A stretch of 13,134 nt of DNA, from assembly GCA_035258565.1 (NCBI GenBank), contig DATFXF010000027.1:1-13134 (forward strand). The letters run 5' to 3'. The stretch is from DATFXF01 sp035258565 (GTDB lineage: Bacteria > Acidobacteriota > Terriglobia > Acidiferrales > UBA7541). Numbering within the stretch: the stretch's first letter is position 1; each line of letters starts with the position of its first letter. Below the pieces are notes generated by a model that ran no database searches, had not been told where the DNA came from, and saw only the letters and a program-made list of their open reading frames with translations. This document shows, piece by piece, positions 1 through 5,708 of the stretch. The translations under genes were made by a program, and so were the position numbers.

Positions 1-455
1 CGCAGCTCCTCCACTGTTGGGCGGCCCACATACCACCAGCCGTTGTAAATCTTGAAGATCACGCGTTCCGCATCGAGCACGAACGTATAGGGGATCGCGA
101 TTCGAGGATGGTTGGCGTCGGTCGTGTCCATGATGTCCAGCCCGGCCACCACTTTCCGCTCGTGGTCGCAGAGGAAGGGGAAGGTGGCGCCCAACTCCTG
201 CCTAGCCTCACGCGTGGACGCGGGATTATCCGTCCACACGACCACGAGCTTGCAGTAATTGACGGCTAGCTCCGGTTGCAGGTGCGCCACGTAGTTCGCC
301 AACTGGCGAACATCCTTCGGTCAGTAGTATCCTCGCGGAAAGACCACCACCGTGGGAAACCTGCCCATCAGGCTGGACACCTTGGTCCACTCCTCATCCT
401 GGTTAGGAAGCTCGATATCCGGGAACTTTTCGCCCGGCCGCAGATTCTCTCGCAT
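1..455 (-). CDS. Peroxiredoxin-like (AhpC/TSA, redoxin domain) protein, probable selenoprotein; 3' end outside window
   Basis: This is a thioredoxin-fold redoxin that would reduce peroxides or act as a thiol oxidoreductase, probably in the cytoplasm since no signal peptide is seen. The ATG at 455 is chosen because GGAGGT lies 6 nt upstream (467-462). The N-terminus MRENLRPGEKFPDIELPNQD is typical of the family. At residue 45, after FPRGYY, the codon is TGA (323-321). The family has Cys here, in a RGYYCPKD-type active site. Beyond the TGA the frame stays open for 106 codons to the window edge and keeps family-like segments (PKDVRQLANYV, ELAVNYCKLV, IPYTFVLD, YNGWWYVGRPTVEEL). A perfect hairpin follows the TGA (294-311). 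I read the TGA as selenocysteine. Other cysteines are at about residues 68 and 96. The alternative is a nonsense-mutated pseudogene, but an intact downstream frame and a SECIS-like hairpin argue against it. The exact redox substrate is unknown. Confidence 0.82.
294..311 (-). promoter_or_regulatory. Candidate bacterial SECIS hairpin
   Basis: On the minus strand the TGA codon (323-321) is followed by 9 nt and then GTTCGCCAGTTGGCGAAC, a perfect 7-bp stem closed by the four-base loop AGTT. The loop begins 17 nt after the TGA and its second base is G. Bacterial SECIS elements are known to lie inside the coding sequence just downstream of UGA, with a guanine in the first loop positions about 16-37 nt from the UGA, where SelB binds. 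The match is by spacing and shape. Function is inferred. Confidence 0.72.
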
Positions 456-1084
456 GGCACCACCTCCACAGATCCGCTGGCTTTGCGCTCCATTTGTGGC
501 ACCCACTATCTGAAGAAATTCTACTTCCCGCTACAAAGGAATAAAAGGTCGAGTCAGTCTTGCGGAACTGTCCCGCGGAACTGGGCGGGGGGTTGACGGG
601 GCTTGAGTTCTGCGGGTGGGGATTTGGAGGTGAAATGGAATCACGGCAACGTGCGGGTTCGGCGTGCGGAAGTGGCGCTTATCGGGAGTGCGGACCTTGC
701 GCGTTTGACAAATCCCTTCTGCTTTCGATGATTAAGTTAATGCCTGAAAAAAGCGGTCCGAAACAGTACGCCCGTATGTTTTGGCTCAGTCTCCTAGACT
801 TGAGGCCTAAAATACTACTCATTCTCTTTGTTGAGGTTTCTTTTGTCACCCTCATCGTTGCTTGGAGTCTACAACAGGATATGCTTGCAGATTGTCAAAG
901 GCGGACTTACACCAAATCGCTGCTTGTCACCTTTAAGCCCGCCACTACTGATGCTAAAAAAGAATTGTATTCGCACTGCTAAAAAGCCGACCCACCGGTT
1001 CGCTTGGAGCTGGTCTCGTTTTTGACAGGTATGACGCGAACACAGTACCGGAAGTCCGCAGTTTTTCGTTTGTCGAATCCGTAG
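456..1084. other. Region without a recognisable intact gene
   Basis: I see no supported gene. On the minus strand TAGAAT (523-518) could be a -10 for the peroxiredoxin-like gene, but it has no convincing -35. About 720-980 is visibly more AT-rich than the rest of the window and gives an open plus-strand frame (560-982) containing a hydrophobic run (ILLILFVEVSFVTLIVAW) but no ribosome binding site and no family likeness. About 985-1045 is in the same frame as the following recombinase remnant and reads PPVRLELVSFLTGM. This resembles the usual segment just before the first catalytic Arg of tyrosine recombinases, so part of this stretch may be decayed integrase. Confidence 0.5.
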
Positions 1085-1111
1085 GATATAAGCCCTACGT
1101 TCCTTACTTCG

Positions 1112-1603
1112 GAACTGTTTGCCCTCACCTGGGCAGACGTGGACTTCGAGCGCAGGCTGATCCACATCCGGCGCTCGTTCTATCGGGGTCAGTTCGGCCC
1201 TCCTGAGAACCGAACGAGCGAGAGGGCCATCCCCATGGGTCCGGTTCTGGCCGCGGTACTCCAGAGCCATCGGCAGCGGGGCGGGACAGACACGCTGGGG
1301 CTCGTCTTTCCAAATGCCAACGGCAAACCCTTTGAGGCAGGCAACCTTACCATGCGCATCCTTCAGCCGGCCCTGAAGGAGCTCGGATTGCCAATGGCAG
1401 GATGGAGAGCCTTTCGCCGATCCGTCGCGACGGCGCTCAATGAGTTGCGTGAGCCCGTGCGCACAGCACAGCAGGTGCTCGGACATTCCTCGCCGCACAC
1501 AACGCTGGCCTTCTACACGCGAGCGGCCGAGGAGTCCCAGCGCAGAGCGGTAGACAGTTGGAAGAGCTATTGTTCCCAAATGTTCCCAAGCCGGACAGGC
1601 TAA
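1112..1603 (+). pseudogene. Tyrosine recombinase (phage-type integrase), 5'-truncated remnant
   Basis: This is the catalytic-domain part of a site-specific tyrosine recombinase, which would cut and rejoin DNA at attachment sites. The recognisable match starts abruptly at SELFALTWADVDFE (1109 onward) and continues through the beta-sheet region (RTSERAIPMGPVLAAVLQ) to the C-terminal box. The conserved His of the HxxR box appears to be Arg (GWRAFRRSVATAL), while the later His (LGHSS) and the nucleophile Tyr (TLAFYTRA) remain. The N-terminal domain and the first catalytic Arg context are missing, and in-frame stops lie upstream at 980 and 1082. The gene ends 14 bp from the 3' end of the tRNA-Gln gene, the usual position of an integrase next to its tRNA attachment site. 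It is almost certainly inactive and marks an old integration. Confidence 0.8.
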
Positions 1604-1617
1604 TTCATTGAAAAGGT

Positions 1618-1692
1618 TGGCTGGGAGGCCTGGACTCGAACCAGGATAATCAGATCCAGAGTCTGATGTCCTACCGATTGAACGACCTCCCA
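1618..1692 (-). tRNA. tRNA-Gln (anticodon CUG), CCA encoded
   Basis: The minus strand folds as a full cloverleaf. The acceptor stem is TGGGAGG with CCTCCCA. The D arm is GTTC-AATCGGTA-GGAC. The anticodon stem is TCAGA with TCTGA and the loop CTCTGGA gives anticodon CUG (codon CAG, Gln). The variable loop is TTAT. The T arm is CCTGG-TTCGAGT-CCAGG. Discriminator G is followed by genomically encoded CCA. Total length is 75 nt including CCA. It lies between two recombinase fragments, so its 3' half is the likely attachment site used by past integrative elements. Confidence 0.96.
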
Positions 1693-1706
1693 GCTGAGGT
1701 TGCAAC

Positions 1707-1715
1707 ATCTTAGCA
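1707..1715 (-). promoter_or_regulatory. Extended -10 promoter element for tRNA-Gln
   Basis: On the minus strand TGCTAAGAT (1715-1707) is an extended -10 (TGn plus TAAGAT). It lies 14 nt upstream of the mature tRNA 5' end, which leaves room for a short leader removed by RNase P. No good -35 hexamer is seen at 17 nt. The same TGCTA start recurs at three other promoters in the window. Confidence 0.5.
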
Positions 1716-1724
1716 CGGAAAGAA

Positions 1725-2111
1725 TTAGTGGACGTAAACCCCCTCGGTTACGAAAGGCCGAGTCGCGTCGGTGGCTGTTCCAGTGGCTGTTGGTTTCTCT
1801 GCCAGGCGGTCCACAGCCTCTTGCAGATGCGCTGGCGTCAGATGGGAGTACCGCACGGTCATCGTGATGGTCTTGTGGCCAAGAAGCTCCTGAACAGTAC
1901 GCAGGTCCACGCCGGCCATCATAAGACGGCTGGCAAAGGTGTGGCGCAGATCGTGCCAGTGAAAATCAACGATCTCTGCCTCCCGCACTGCGTGCTCAAA
2001 CCAACGCCGTCCGTGGCCTCGTGGGATTAGACGCTCCGCTATTCCACCCCACTTGTTATCGACACCGAGCAGAACAAGTGTGTGGTTTGCGGATTTCCAC
2101 GGGGCTCGCAT
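1725..2111 (-). pseudogene. Tyrosine recombinase, C-terminal catalytic fragment
   Basis: This open frame of 128 residues holds the C-terminal half of a second, unrelated-looking tyrosine recombinase. Residues about 30-100 match the family well: RGHGRRWFEHAVREAEI leads into HDLRHTFASRL (HxxR at 53-56), LGHK (His 79) and MTVRYSHL (nucleophile Tyr 88). The DNA-binding N-terminal domain and the segment carrying the first catalytic Arg are absent. The first ~28 residues do not look like the family, so the true break is probably near 2030-2060. The gene reads in the same direction as the tRNA and ends 32 bp from its 5' end, so the tRNA promoter sits in this remnant's tail. The fragment is too short to be an active recombinase. 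Confidence 0.78.
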
Positions 2112-2481
2112 GTAGGCGAGAGTTTTCTATTTGGTCGCCGGAATGCGTTCTTGTGCTGGCCGGCACGATAAGAACTCGTTCATCGCGTCGGAAGCAAAAG
2201 CTTTCCAAAAGCCCGGGACGTGGACTGTAACGTTGGCTTCTATGGCCACGCAGCGACGGTTGAATCAGCACACCGCTGGCAAGAGCGCTGCCTGGACCCG
2301 CGGGAGCGAATCCCGTTCGCTGGTCTGGGTCGAACCGCAGCCTCACTCGCTTCTGACCGCCACAGGAACCAGCCCGTAATCTTCCCTCTGAAGAAATATC
2401 TTGACTTCGCCAGTTAGAGGAGAGTAGAAACGTCGGCGTTCCCCTACCAAGTACATTAAATGCTTAGTATTCAGGGCGATC
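2112..2481. other. Region without a recognisable gene
   Basis: Short open frames occur on both strands, but none has a convincing ribosome binding site, family resemblance or consistent codon use. The stretch may be decayed mobile-element DNA joined to the recombinase fragment. No clear terminator, tRNA or strong repeat is visible. The promoter of the following regulator gene presumably lies in the last 80 bases, where TAGTAT at 2465-2470 is a weak -10 candidate. Confidence 0.5.
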
Positions 2482-2826
2482 ATGTCCCCACCGCCCAAGG
2501 ATCGACGGATTCAGAAAATCCTGCAAATTCTTGAACGTGGCGGAGCGAACGAGGTTCGAGAGATCGGGCGTCTCGTAAACCTCAGCACCTCAAGGGTGGA
2601 GCACTTGTTCAAGGCCCAAACCGGTACCCGCATCAGCGATTACCTGTTGGAGTCCCGATTGCACACGGCTGCCTGCCTATTGAAATCCACAGAAGTTCGG
2701 ATCAAAGAAATCACTTACATGACAGGTTACAAGCATCCATCTAGCTTTACTCGCGCGTTCAAGCGACGATTCGCTAAAAGTCCCCACGAATACCGCCAAC
2801 AGATAGCAGCTTTTGCTAACAAATAG
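2482..2826 (+). CDS. AraC-type transcriptional regulator, DNA-binding domain only
   Basis: The 114-residue product consists almost entirely of the two helix-turn-helix motifs of the AraC/XylS domain. The first lies at about residues 24-45 (EVREIGRLVNLSTSRVEHLFKAQTG) in family pattern. The second lies at about 75-105, ending in the hallmark segment GYKHPSSFTRAFKRRFAKSPHEYRQ. Full AraC regulators are about 250-300 residues with a separate ligand-binding domain, which is absent here. Short DNA-binding-only members (MarA/SoxS-like) exist, and they respond through their own level rather than a bound effector. The ATG has only a weak purine stretch (CAGGG) upstream. The 3' end of the gene overlaps a tandem inverted repeat (2804-2838) that could be a binding site. 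It could also be the surviving tail of a larger decayed gene, since its neighbourhood is rich in remnants. Targets are unknown. Confidence 0.85.
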   Translation: MSPPPKDRRIQKILQILERGGANEVREIGRLVNLSTSRVEHLFKAQTGTRISDYLLESRLHTAACLLKSTEVRIKEITYMTGYKHPSSFTRAFKRRFAKSPHEYRQQIAAFANK

Positions 2827-2843
2827 CAGCTCATGCTAAGCGA
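2803..2843. repeat. Tandem 20-bp repeat, each unit an inverted repeat TAGCA-N5-TGCTA
   Basis: Two adjacent units start at 2803 and 2823 (ATAGCAGCTTTTGCTAA and ATAGCAGCTCATGCTAA). Each contains the half-sites TAGCA and TGCTA separated by 5 bases, and the units are offset by 20 bp, close to two helical turns. The second unit contains the stop codon of the AraC-type gene. A further 7-bp inverted pair, ATTCGCT (2769-2775) and AGCGAAT (2839-2845), encloses them. The layout resembles a double operator for a dimeric regulator. Confidence 0.5.
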
Positions 2844-2880
2844 ATAGGCTTGATTACTCTTGGTCGCGAGACTAGCCTCC

Positions 2881-2899
2881 TCCCCACCTTGTGTGGGGG
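2881..2899. other. GC-rich hairpin
   Basis: CCCCAC (2882-2887) pairs with GTGGGG (2893-2898) across the 5-base loop CTTGT, with one further wobble pair outside. No T run follows, so it is at best a weak terminator or an RNA-stabilising structure after the AraC-type gene. Confidence 0.35.
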
Positions 2900-3127
2900 T
2901 GGCGGACTTGTTCGTTACCTAAGGCGTGGAAGTCTTTGCTGCCGCCGCACATAAGGCATCGACGTCTACCAATTTCGTGACCCACACCAAAAAGAAGAGA
3001 GGGGAATGTAGGGGACGGTACTTTCGCAGGGGATACCTTTGAGGATCGGATTCCGGAAGCATCTCCCGTATCAAAAAATCAGGGTCGCGCTAAGCAAACA
3101 AAACCTACAGCTTAAAGGAGCAAACAA
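2900..3127. other. Intergenic region upstream of the secreted protein gene
   Basis: No gene is supported. The last 35 bases carry a 10-bp direct repeat AGCAAACAAA at 3093-3102 and 3119-3128, flanking the ribosome binding site of the next gene. No clear -35/-10 pair was recognised. Confidence 0.4.
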
Positions 3128-3763
3128 ATGAAGACTCGATTTAGTCTCTGCTTTCTCGCGGTGCTGTGCTTGCTGGTGGCGTCTGGCGGCTTCGCGCAGA
3201 ACGCCAATGCTGCGGAGAAGGCCGCCGCAGCCTCCAGCAATGTAAACCAGTTCGTATTTTCAACCGGGAACTCGGGTCCGAACCCTGCGTTCGTCACCGT
3301 TCTCAGTACCTCGATCAAGCCAGCTGGCGGGAAGGATCTGTTCATTACCTTCTCCGCACAAACAGGCGTGTTCACCACGAGCGTCAATAATGACCTCCCC
3401 GCCGCGCCATCCACCTTAACGGCCGAAAATGTCGCAATTCAGGTGCGGGTTCTGCTGGATGGTGTTCCGGTACCTATCACTCCCCCTTCCCTATTGTCGA
3501 CTATAACCTACGACAACCTGATTCGGACGACAACGCGGTTCACTCCGGGTCAGATTGACTTCCTGACCTTGGTCGTCGATGAAGGGGGCGCCCGGAGCTA
3601 CACCTGGATCGCGCGGGATGTTGGGAATGGCGATCATACTGTGGCGGTACAAGCTCGGTTCCTCTTCAACAATGTGAGATTCCCGTTGGGGAATACCTTT
3701 TCATCTATCGCGGCCGTGCTCGGCCCGAAAACGTTGACGGTGGAAGAAGTCGCCCTCCAGTAA
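3128..3763 (+). CDS. Secreted protein of unknown function
   Basis: The ATG at 3128 is well supported by AAAGGAG about 5-7 nt upstream. The 211-residue product begins with a classical Sec signal peptide: a basic start MKTR, a hydrophobic core FSLCFLAVLCLLVASG and a probable cleavage after GGFA. There is no lipobox at the cleavage site. The remaining ~185 residues are low in Cys and Lys and rich in Thr, Val, Pro and Asn in alternating patterns, which suggests a beta-rich extracytoplasmic domain. I recognise no catalytic motif and no named family. The gene stands alone between the AraC-type regulator and a terminator-like hairpin. A degenerate copy of its signal-peptide coding sequence lies about 700 bp downstream (3838-3880), so the gene may have been duplicated. 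Export to the periplasm or outside is inferred from the signal peptide only. Confidence 0.78.
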   Translation: MKTRFSLCFLAVLCLLVASGGFAQNANAAEKAAAASSNVNQFVFSTGNSGPNPAFVTVLSTSIKPAGGKDLFITFSAQTGVFTTSVNNDLPAAPSTLTAENVAIQVRVLLDGVPVPITPPSLLSTITYDNLIRTTTRFTPGQIDFLTLVVDEGGARSYTWIARDVGNGDHTVAVQARFLFNNVRFPLGNTFSSIAAVLGPKTLTVEEVALQ

Positions 3764-3783
3764 TTAGCGACATCTCGTGAAGC

Positions 3784-3824
3784 GAAGGAGGGCCAGGTTG
3801 CAGTTTTCCGGTCTGGCCCTCTTC
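3784..3824 (+). terminator. Hairpin terminator after the secreted protein gene
   Basis: GAAGGAGGGCCAG (3784-3796) pairs with CTGGCCCTCTTC (3813-3824), giving an 8-bp GC-rich core AGGGCCAG/CTGGCCCT, a one-base bulge and 4 more pairs around a 16-nt loop. It begins 20 bp after the stop codon. The following tract is AT-rich (GTATTACAATTTGTATTT) but not a pure T run, so Rho-independent termination is likely rather than certain. Confidence 0.65.
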
Positions 3825-3837
3825 GTATTACAATTTG

Positions 3838-3910
3838 TATTTAGCCCTTTCTCGCGATGCTGTGCTTGCTGGGTGGCGACTACCAGCTTCCTGCAGGACC
3901 CTACGCAACA
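3838..3910 (+). pseudogene. Decayed copy of the secreted-protein signal-peptide region
   Basis: The segment 3847-3878 repeats 3151-3181 almost exactly: both contain TTTCTCGCG, then TGCTGTGCTTGCTGG and TGGCG. They differ by one substitution and one inserted G. The preceding ATTTAG is shared too, apart from a short gap. The inserted G shifts the frame after the hydrophobic core. No start codon or ribosome binding site remains. Downstream similarity fades within about 30 bases, although TTC-N3-CAG is still shared in register. This is best read as a relic of a duplicated copy. The rest of 3911-4039 shows no recognisable gene. Confidence 0.55.
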
Positions 3911-4039
3911 GCGAGCAAACGATCTGCCTGCAAGCGCGGTTCATGGCTAGCGCGCGCTCAGTCTTGGCGGCAAACTCTACGCGGGCCAATGGGGAAGAGA
4001 ACGTTGACCGGGAAGCAAGTCATGCCGGGCGTCCAATAG

Positions 4040-4339
4040 TTAGAAATGAACTCCTCCTTCCGGCTTCACCTCTTGTAGGTTGTCGTCGTGGCCGTTCAAG
4101 TAGATCTCCAGGTGATTCTTCTCAAGAATCGGGAGCAGCTTTTCGATCAATTCCTTGTTATCGCCGCGGGTCGCCGAATAGATGTGATCGTGGCCGTAGA
4201 CCAATTTCCACCGAGCTTGACTCTTCGAGAGTTCCTGGTCGAGCCACAAGAGCTCCGCTTCAGTCAGATTGATGTTGTCCACTGTGAAGAACTGGACAGG
4301 CCCGACCGAGTTATTCTGAAAATAAACGAAGCCCATCAC
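4040..4339 (-). pseudogene. Metallophosphoesterase (purple acid phosphatase-like) fragment
   Basis: The frame matches the C-terminal part of calcineurin-like/purple acid phosphatases, which hydrolyse phosphate esters at a two-metal centre. VGPVQFFTVDN, LLWLDQELSKSQARWKLVYGH, IYSATRGDNKELIEKLLPIL and IYLNGHD-NLQEVKPEGGVHF follow family order. The frame is cut at both ends: TAG directly precedes the first codon, so about two thirds of the protein with the first metal ligands is missing. A TAA also follows GGVHF, where relatives continue into a glycine-rich strand. Two metal-ligand motifs are altered: GHHP reads GHDH (residues 49-52) and GHDH reads GHDD (83-86 region), each explicable by single-base changes. 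It is therefore very likely an inactive remnant. Confidence 0.75.
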
Positions 4340-4513
4340 CTATCGCGGCTAGCGGAAGGCTGCCACGGCGTCTTAGGGGCTGCTTGAGGAGAGACCCGCA
4401 GCAAGTGAAATTTTTTGCGAGGAAGGATATTCATTGGTCCGGCCAGGGCGGGAGCCCCGGGCTGGTTACACCTCAAGAGGTCCACCACCACACCGAGCCA
4501 GGTCCCTAAAGCT
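4340..4513. other. Intergenic gap after the glycosyltransferase gene
   Basis: The 174 bases between the phosphatase remnant and the glycosyltransferase stop codon hold no supported gene. A 5-bp pair GCTGC/GCAGC (around 4379-4405) and a GC-rich run near 4446-4465 could form weak hairpins. No convincing terminator with a T run on the minus strand was found. Confidence 0.35.
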
Positions 4514-5686
4514 TCAACTGCGGCCGGAACGCTGCGCGACGGGGACCAGTCGCCCCTTCTCGACGGTAAACTCAAGGCCGCGCCAGCGAATGCGGTTGAA
4601 CGCAAAGCTCGCGAGCCAGATGGGAAACGCCAGGGCGTCACGCAGAGGCAGGAGCCACAGCCTTCGCCGCAGCACAGGGTCTTGAAGACCCCATACGCCC
4701 ACCATCCAGGCCATCAGGAAGCGGAGCACAACATAGCCACCCAGATAGGCCGCTGCGATTGCGGTGGATGGCGCTACCGCGGAAGCGGCAATGGACCACG
4801 GTAGCCCCTGCGCGAAGAGCAACCCCAAGTGCCCCTTGGGACGGACATGACGCAGGCCGATGGCCCAGCGCAACTGGTGCTGCACGTATTCGCGAAAGGC
4901 CTGCGGGGGAAACCCCATCCACACGGGCTCCGACACGAGTTCAACGCGGTAGCCACGCGCTGCAATCCGCTTGCCCAGCTCGTAATCATCCGAGTGGTGA
5001 TCCACGAGCGCCTCGAAGCCGCCAATTTCGGCCAGGCGTTCGCGAGTGGTGGCCATCGTCGCGCCCAGAGTGAACTTCACCCCTTCGAGTTGTCGCGCGA
5101 CGATCGCACCGGCGCAGAACTCAGCCGATGAACCAACGCAATCGAGCTCCGCGATAAGACCGCGCGTTTCCATACCGCGAAACAGCGTCGTGGCTGCGCC
5201 CACTCGCGTATCGCGGAAAAGCGTCGCTATGCTGCGCAGATAGCCAGGTTCGACGCGGACGTCACTATCGCTGATGACCAGCAAATCGTAGCGCGCCTCG
5301 CGCACCAGCCTACAGAGTTTGCAGACCTTGCCGCTGGAGCCGAGGTTTTCCACGCCGACGAGAAGTCGGATGGACCGCTCGGGAAAATCGCGCATGAGTT
5401 TCTGGATGACCGGGATGGCCGGATCATCCGCGTCGCTCACCGCAAACAGGATCTCGTATTCCGGGTAGTGCACTCGGCAGAAGCTGGCGAAATTCTCGTG
5501 GGCTCCGCGATCCAGCCCGCGGACGGGTTTCAGGATGCTTGCGGGAGGTGCGAATCTGTCCGGCGGACGAGCGCCCTTGCGAGCTTGGAGGAAAAAACGC
5601 CGCGCGGAGTAAATGGCGAGGAGGTAGTAGCCGAACGGAATCAGTGCCACAACCAGGATGAGCCAGCGCAGCACTGCATACGTCAT
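4514..5686 (-). CDS. hpnI: Family 2/21 glycosyltransferase, HpnI / ceramide glucosyltransferase-like
   Basis: This is a membrane-bound processive-type GT-A glycosyltransferase, of the class that moves a sugar from a nucleotide sugar to a lipid on the inner leaflet. In hopanoid producers HpnI attaches N-acetylglucosamine to bacteriohopanetetrol, and ceramide glucosyltransferase is the eukaryotic relative. The 390 residues show an N-terminal membrane segment (about 5-25), an opening strand PPASILKPVRGLD (47-59), DSD at 140-142 (metal/UDP-sugar site), DDYELG at 233-238 (catalytic Asp region) and QLRW at 271-274 (Q/RxxRW box). About three C-terminal membrane segments span 290-365. The ATG at 5686 has AAGGA about 9 nt upstream. 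It is 22 bp downstream of the second EamA-type gene and surely in the same transcript. The hpnI name is by motif likeness. No other hopanoid gene (squalene-hopene cyclase, hpnH, hpnG, hpnK) is present, so the acceptor could be another lipid. Confidence 0.8.
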   Translation of the reverse strand: MTYAVLRWLILVVALIPFGYYLLAIYSARRFFLQARKGARPPDRFAPPASILKPVRGLDRGAHENFASFCRVHYPEYEILFAVSDADDPAIPVIQKLMRDFPERSIRLLVGVENLGSSGKVCKLCRLVREARYDLLVISDSDVRVEPGYLRSIATLFRDTRVGAATTLFRGMETRGLIAELDCVGSSAEFCAGAIVARQLEGVKFTLGATMATTRERLAEIGGFEALVDHHSDDYELGKRIAARGYRVELVSEPVWMGFPPQAFREYVQHQLRWAIGLRHVRPKGHLGLLFAQGLPWSIAASAVAPSTAIAAAYLGGYVVLRFLMAWMVGVWGLQDPVLRRRLWLLPLRDALAFPIWLASFAFNRIRWRGLEFTVEKGRLVPVAQRSGRS

Positions 5687-5708
5687 CCGCGAAATTCCTT
5701 GGGGAGGT

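Noticed and set aside
321..455. Peroxiredoxin-like gene as a simple 44-residue truncated ORF ending at TGA
   Set aside because: The frame continues with family-like sequence for 106 more codons and a SECIS-like hairpin follows the TGA, so reading the codon as a plain stop ignores most of the evidence.
560..982. Plus-strand 140-codon open frame with a hydrophobic stretch
   Set aside because: It has no ribosome binding site, its composition changes halfway, and it shows no recognisable domain. I kept it only as a note on an AT-rich patch.
869..1708. Long minus-strand open frame of 279 codons
   Set aside because: It is antisense to the recombinase remnant and runs through the tRNA-Gln gene. 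Its first residues are the translation of the tRNA, and the rest is unlike any protein family.
3835..4272. Plus-strand 145-codon open frame
   Set aside because: It crosses the decayed signal-peptide copy in the wrong frame and then the antisense of the phosphatase remnant. It has no coding character of its own.
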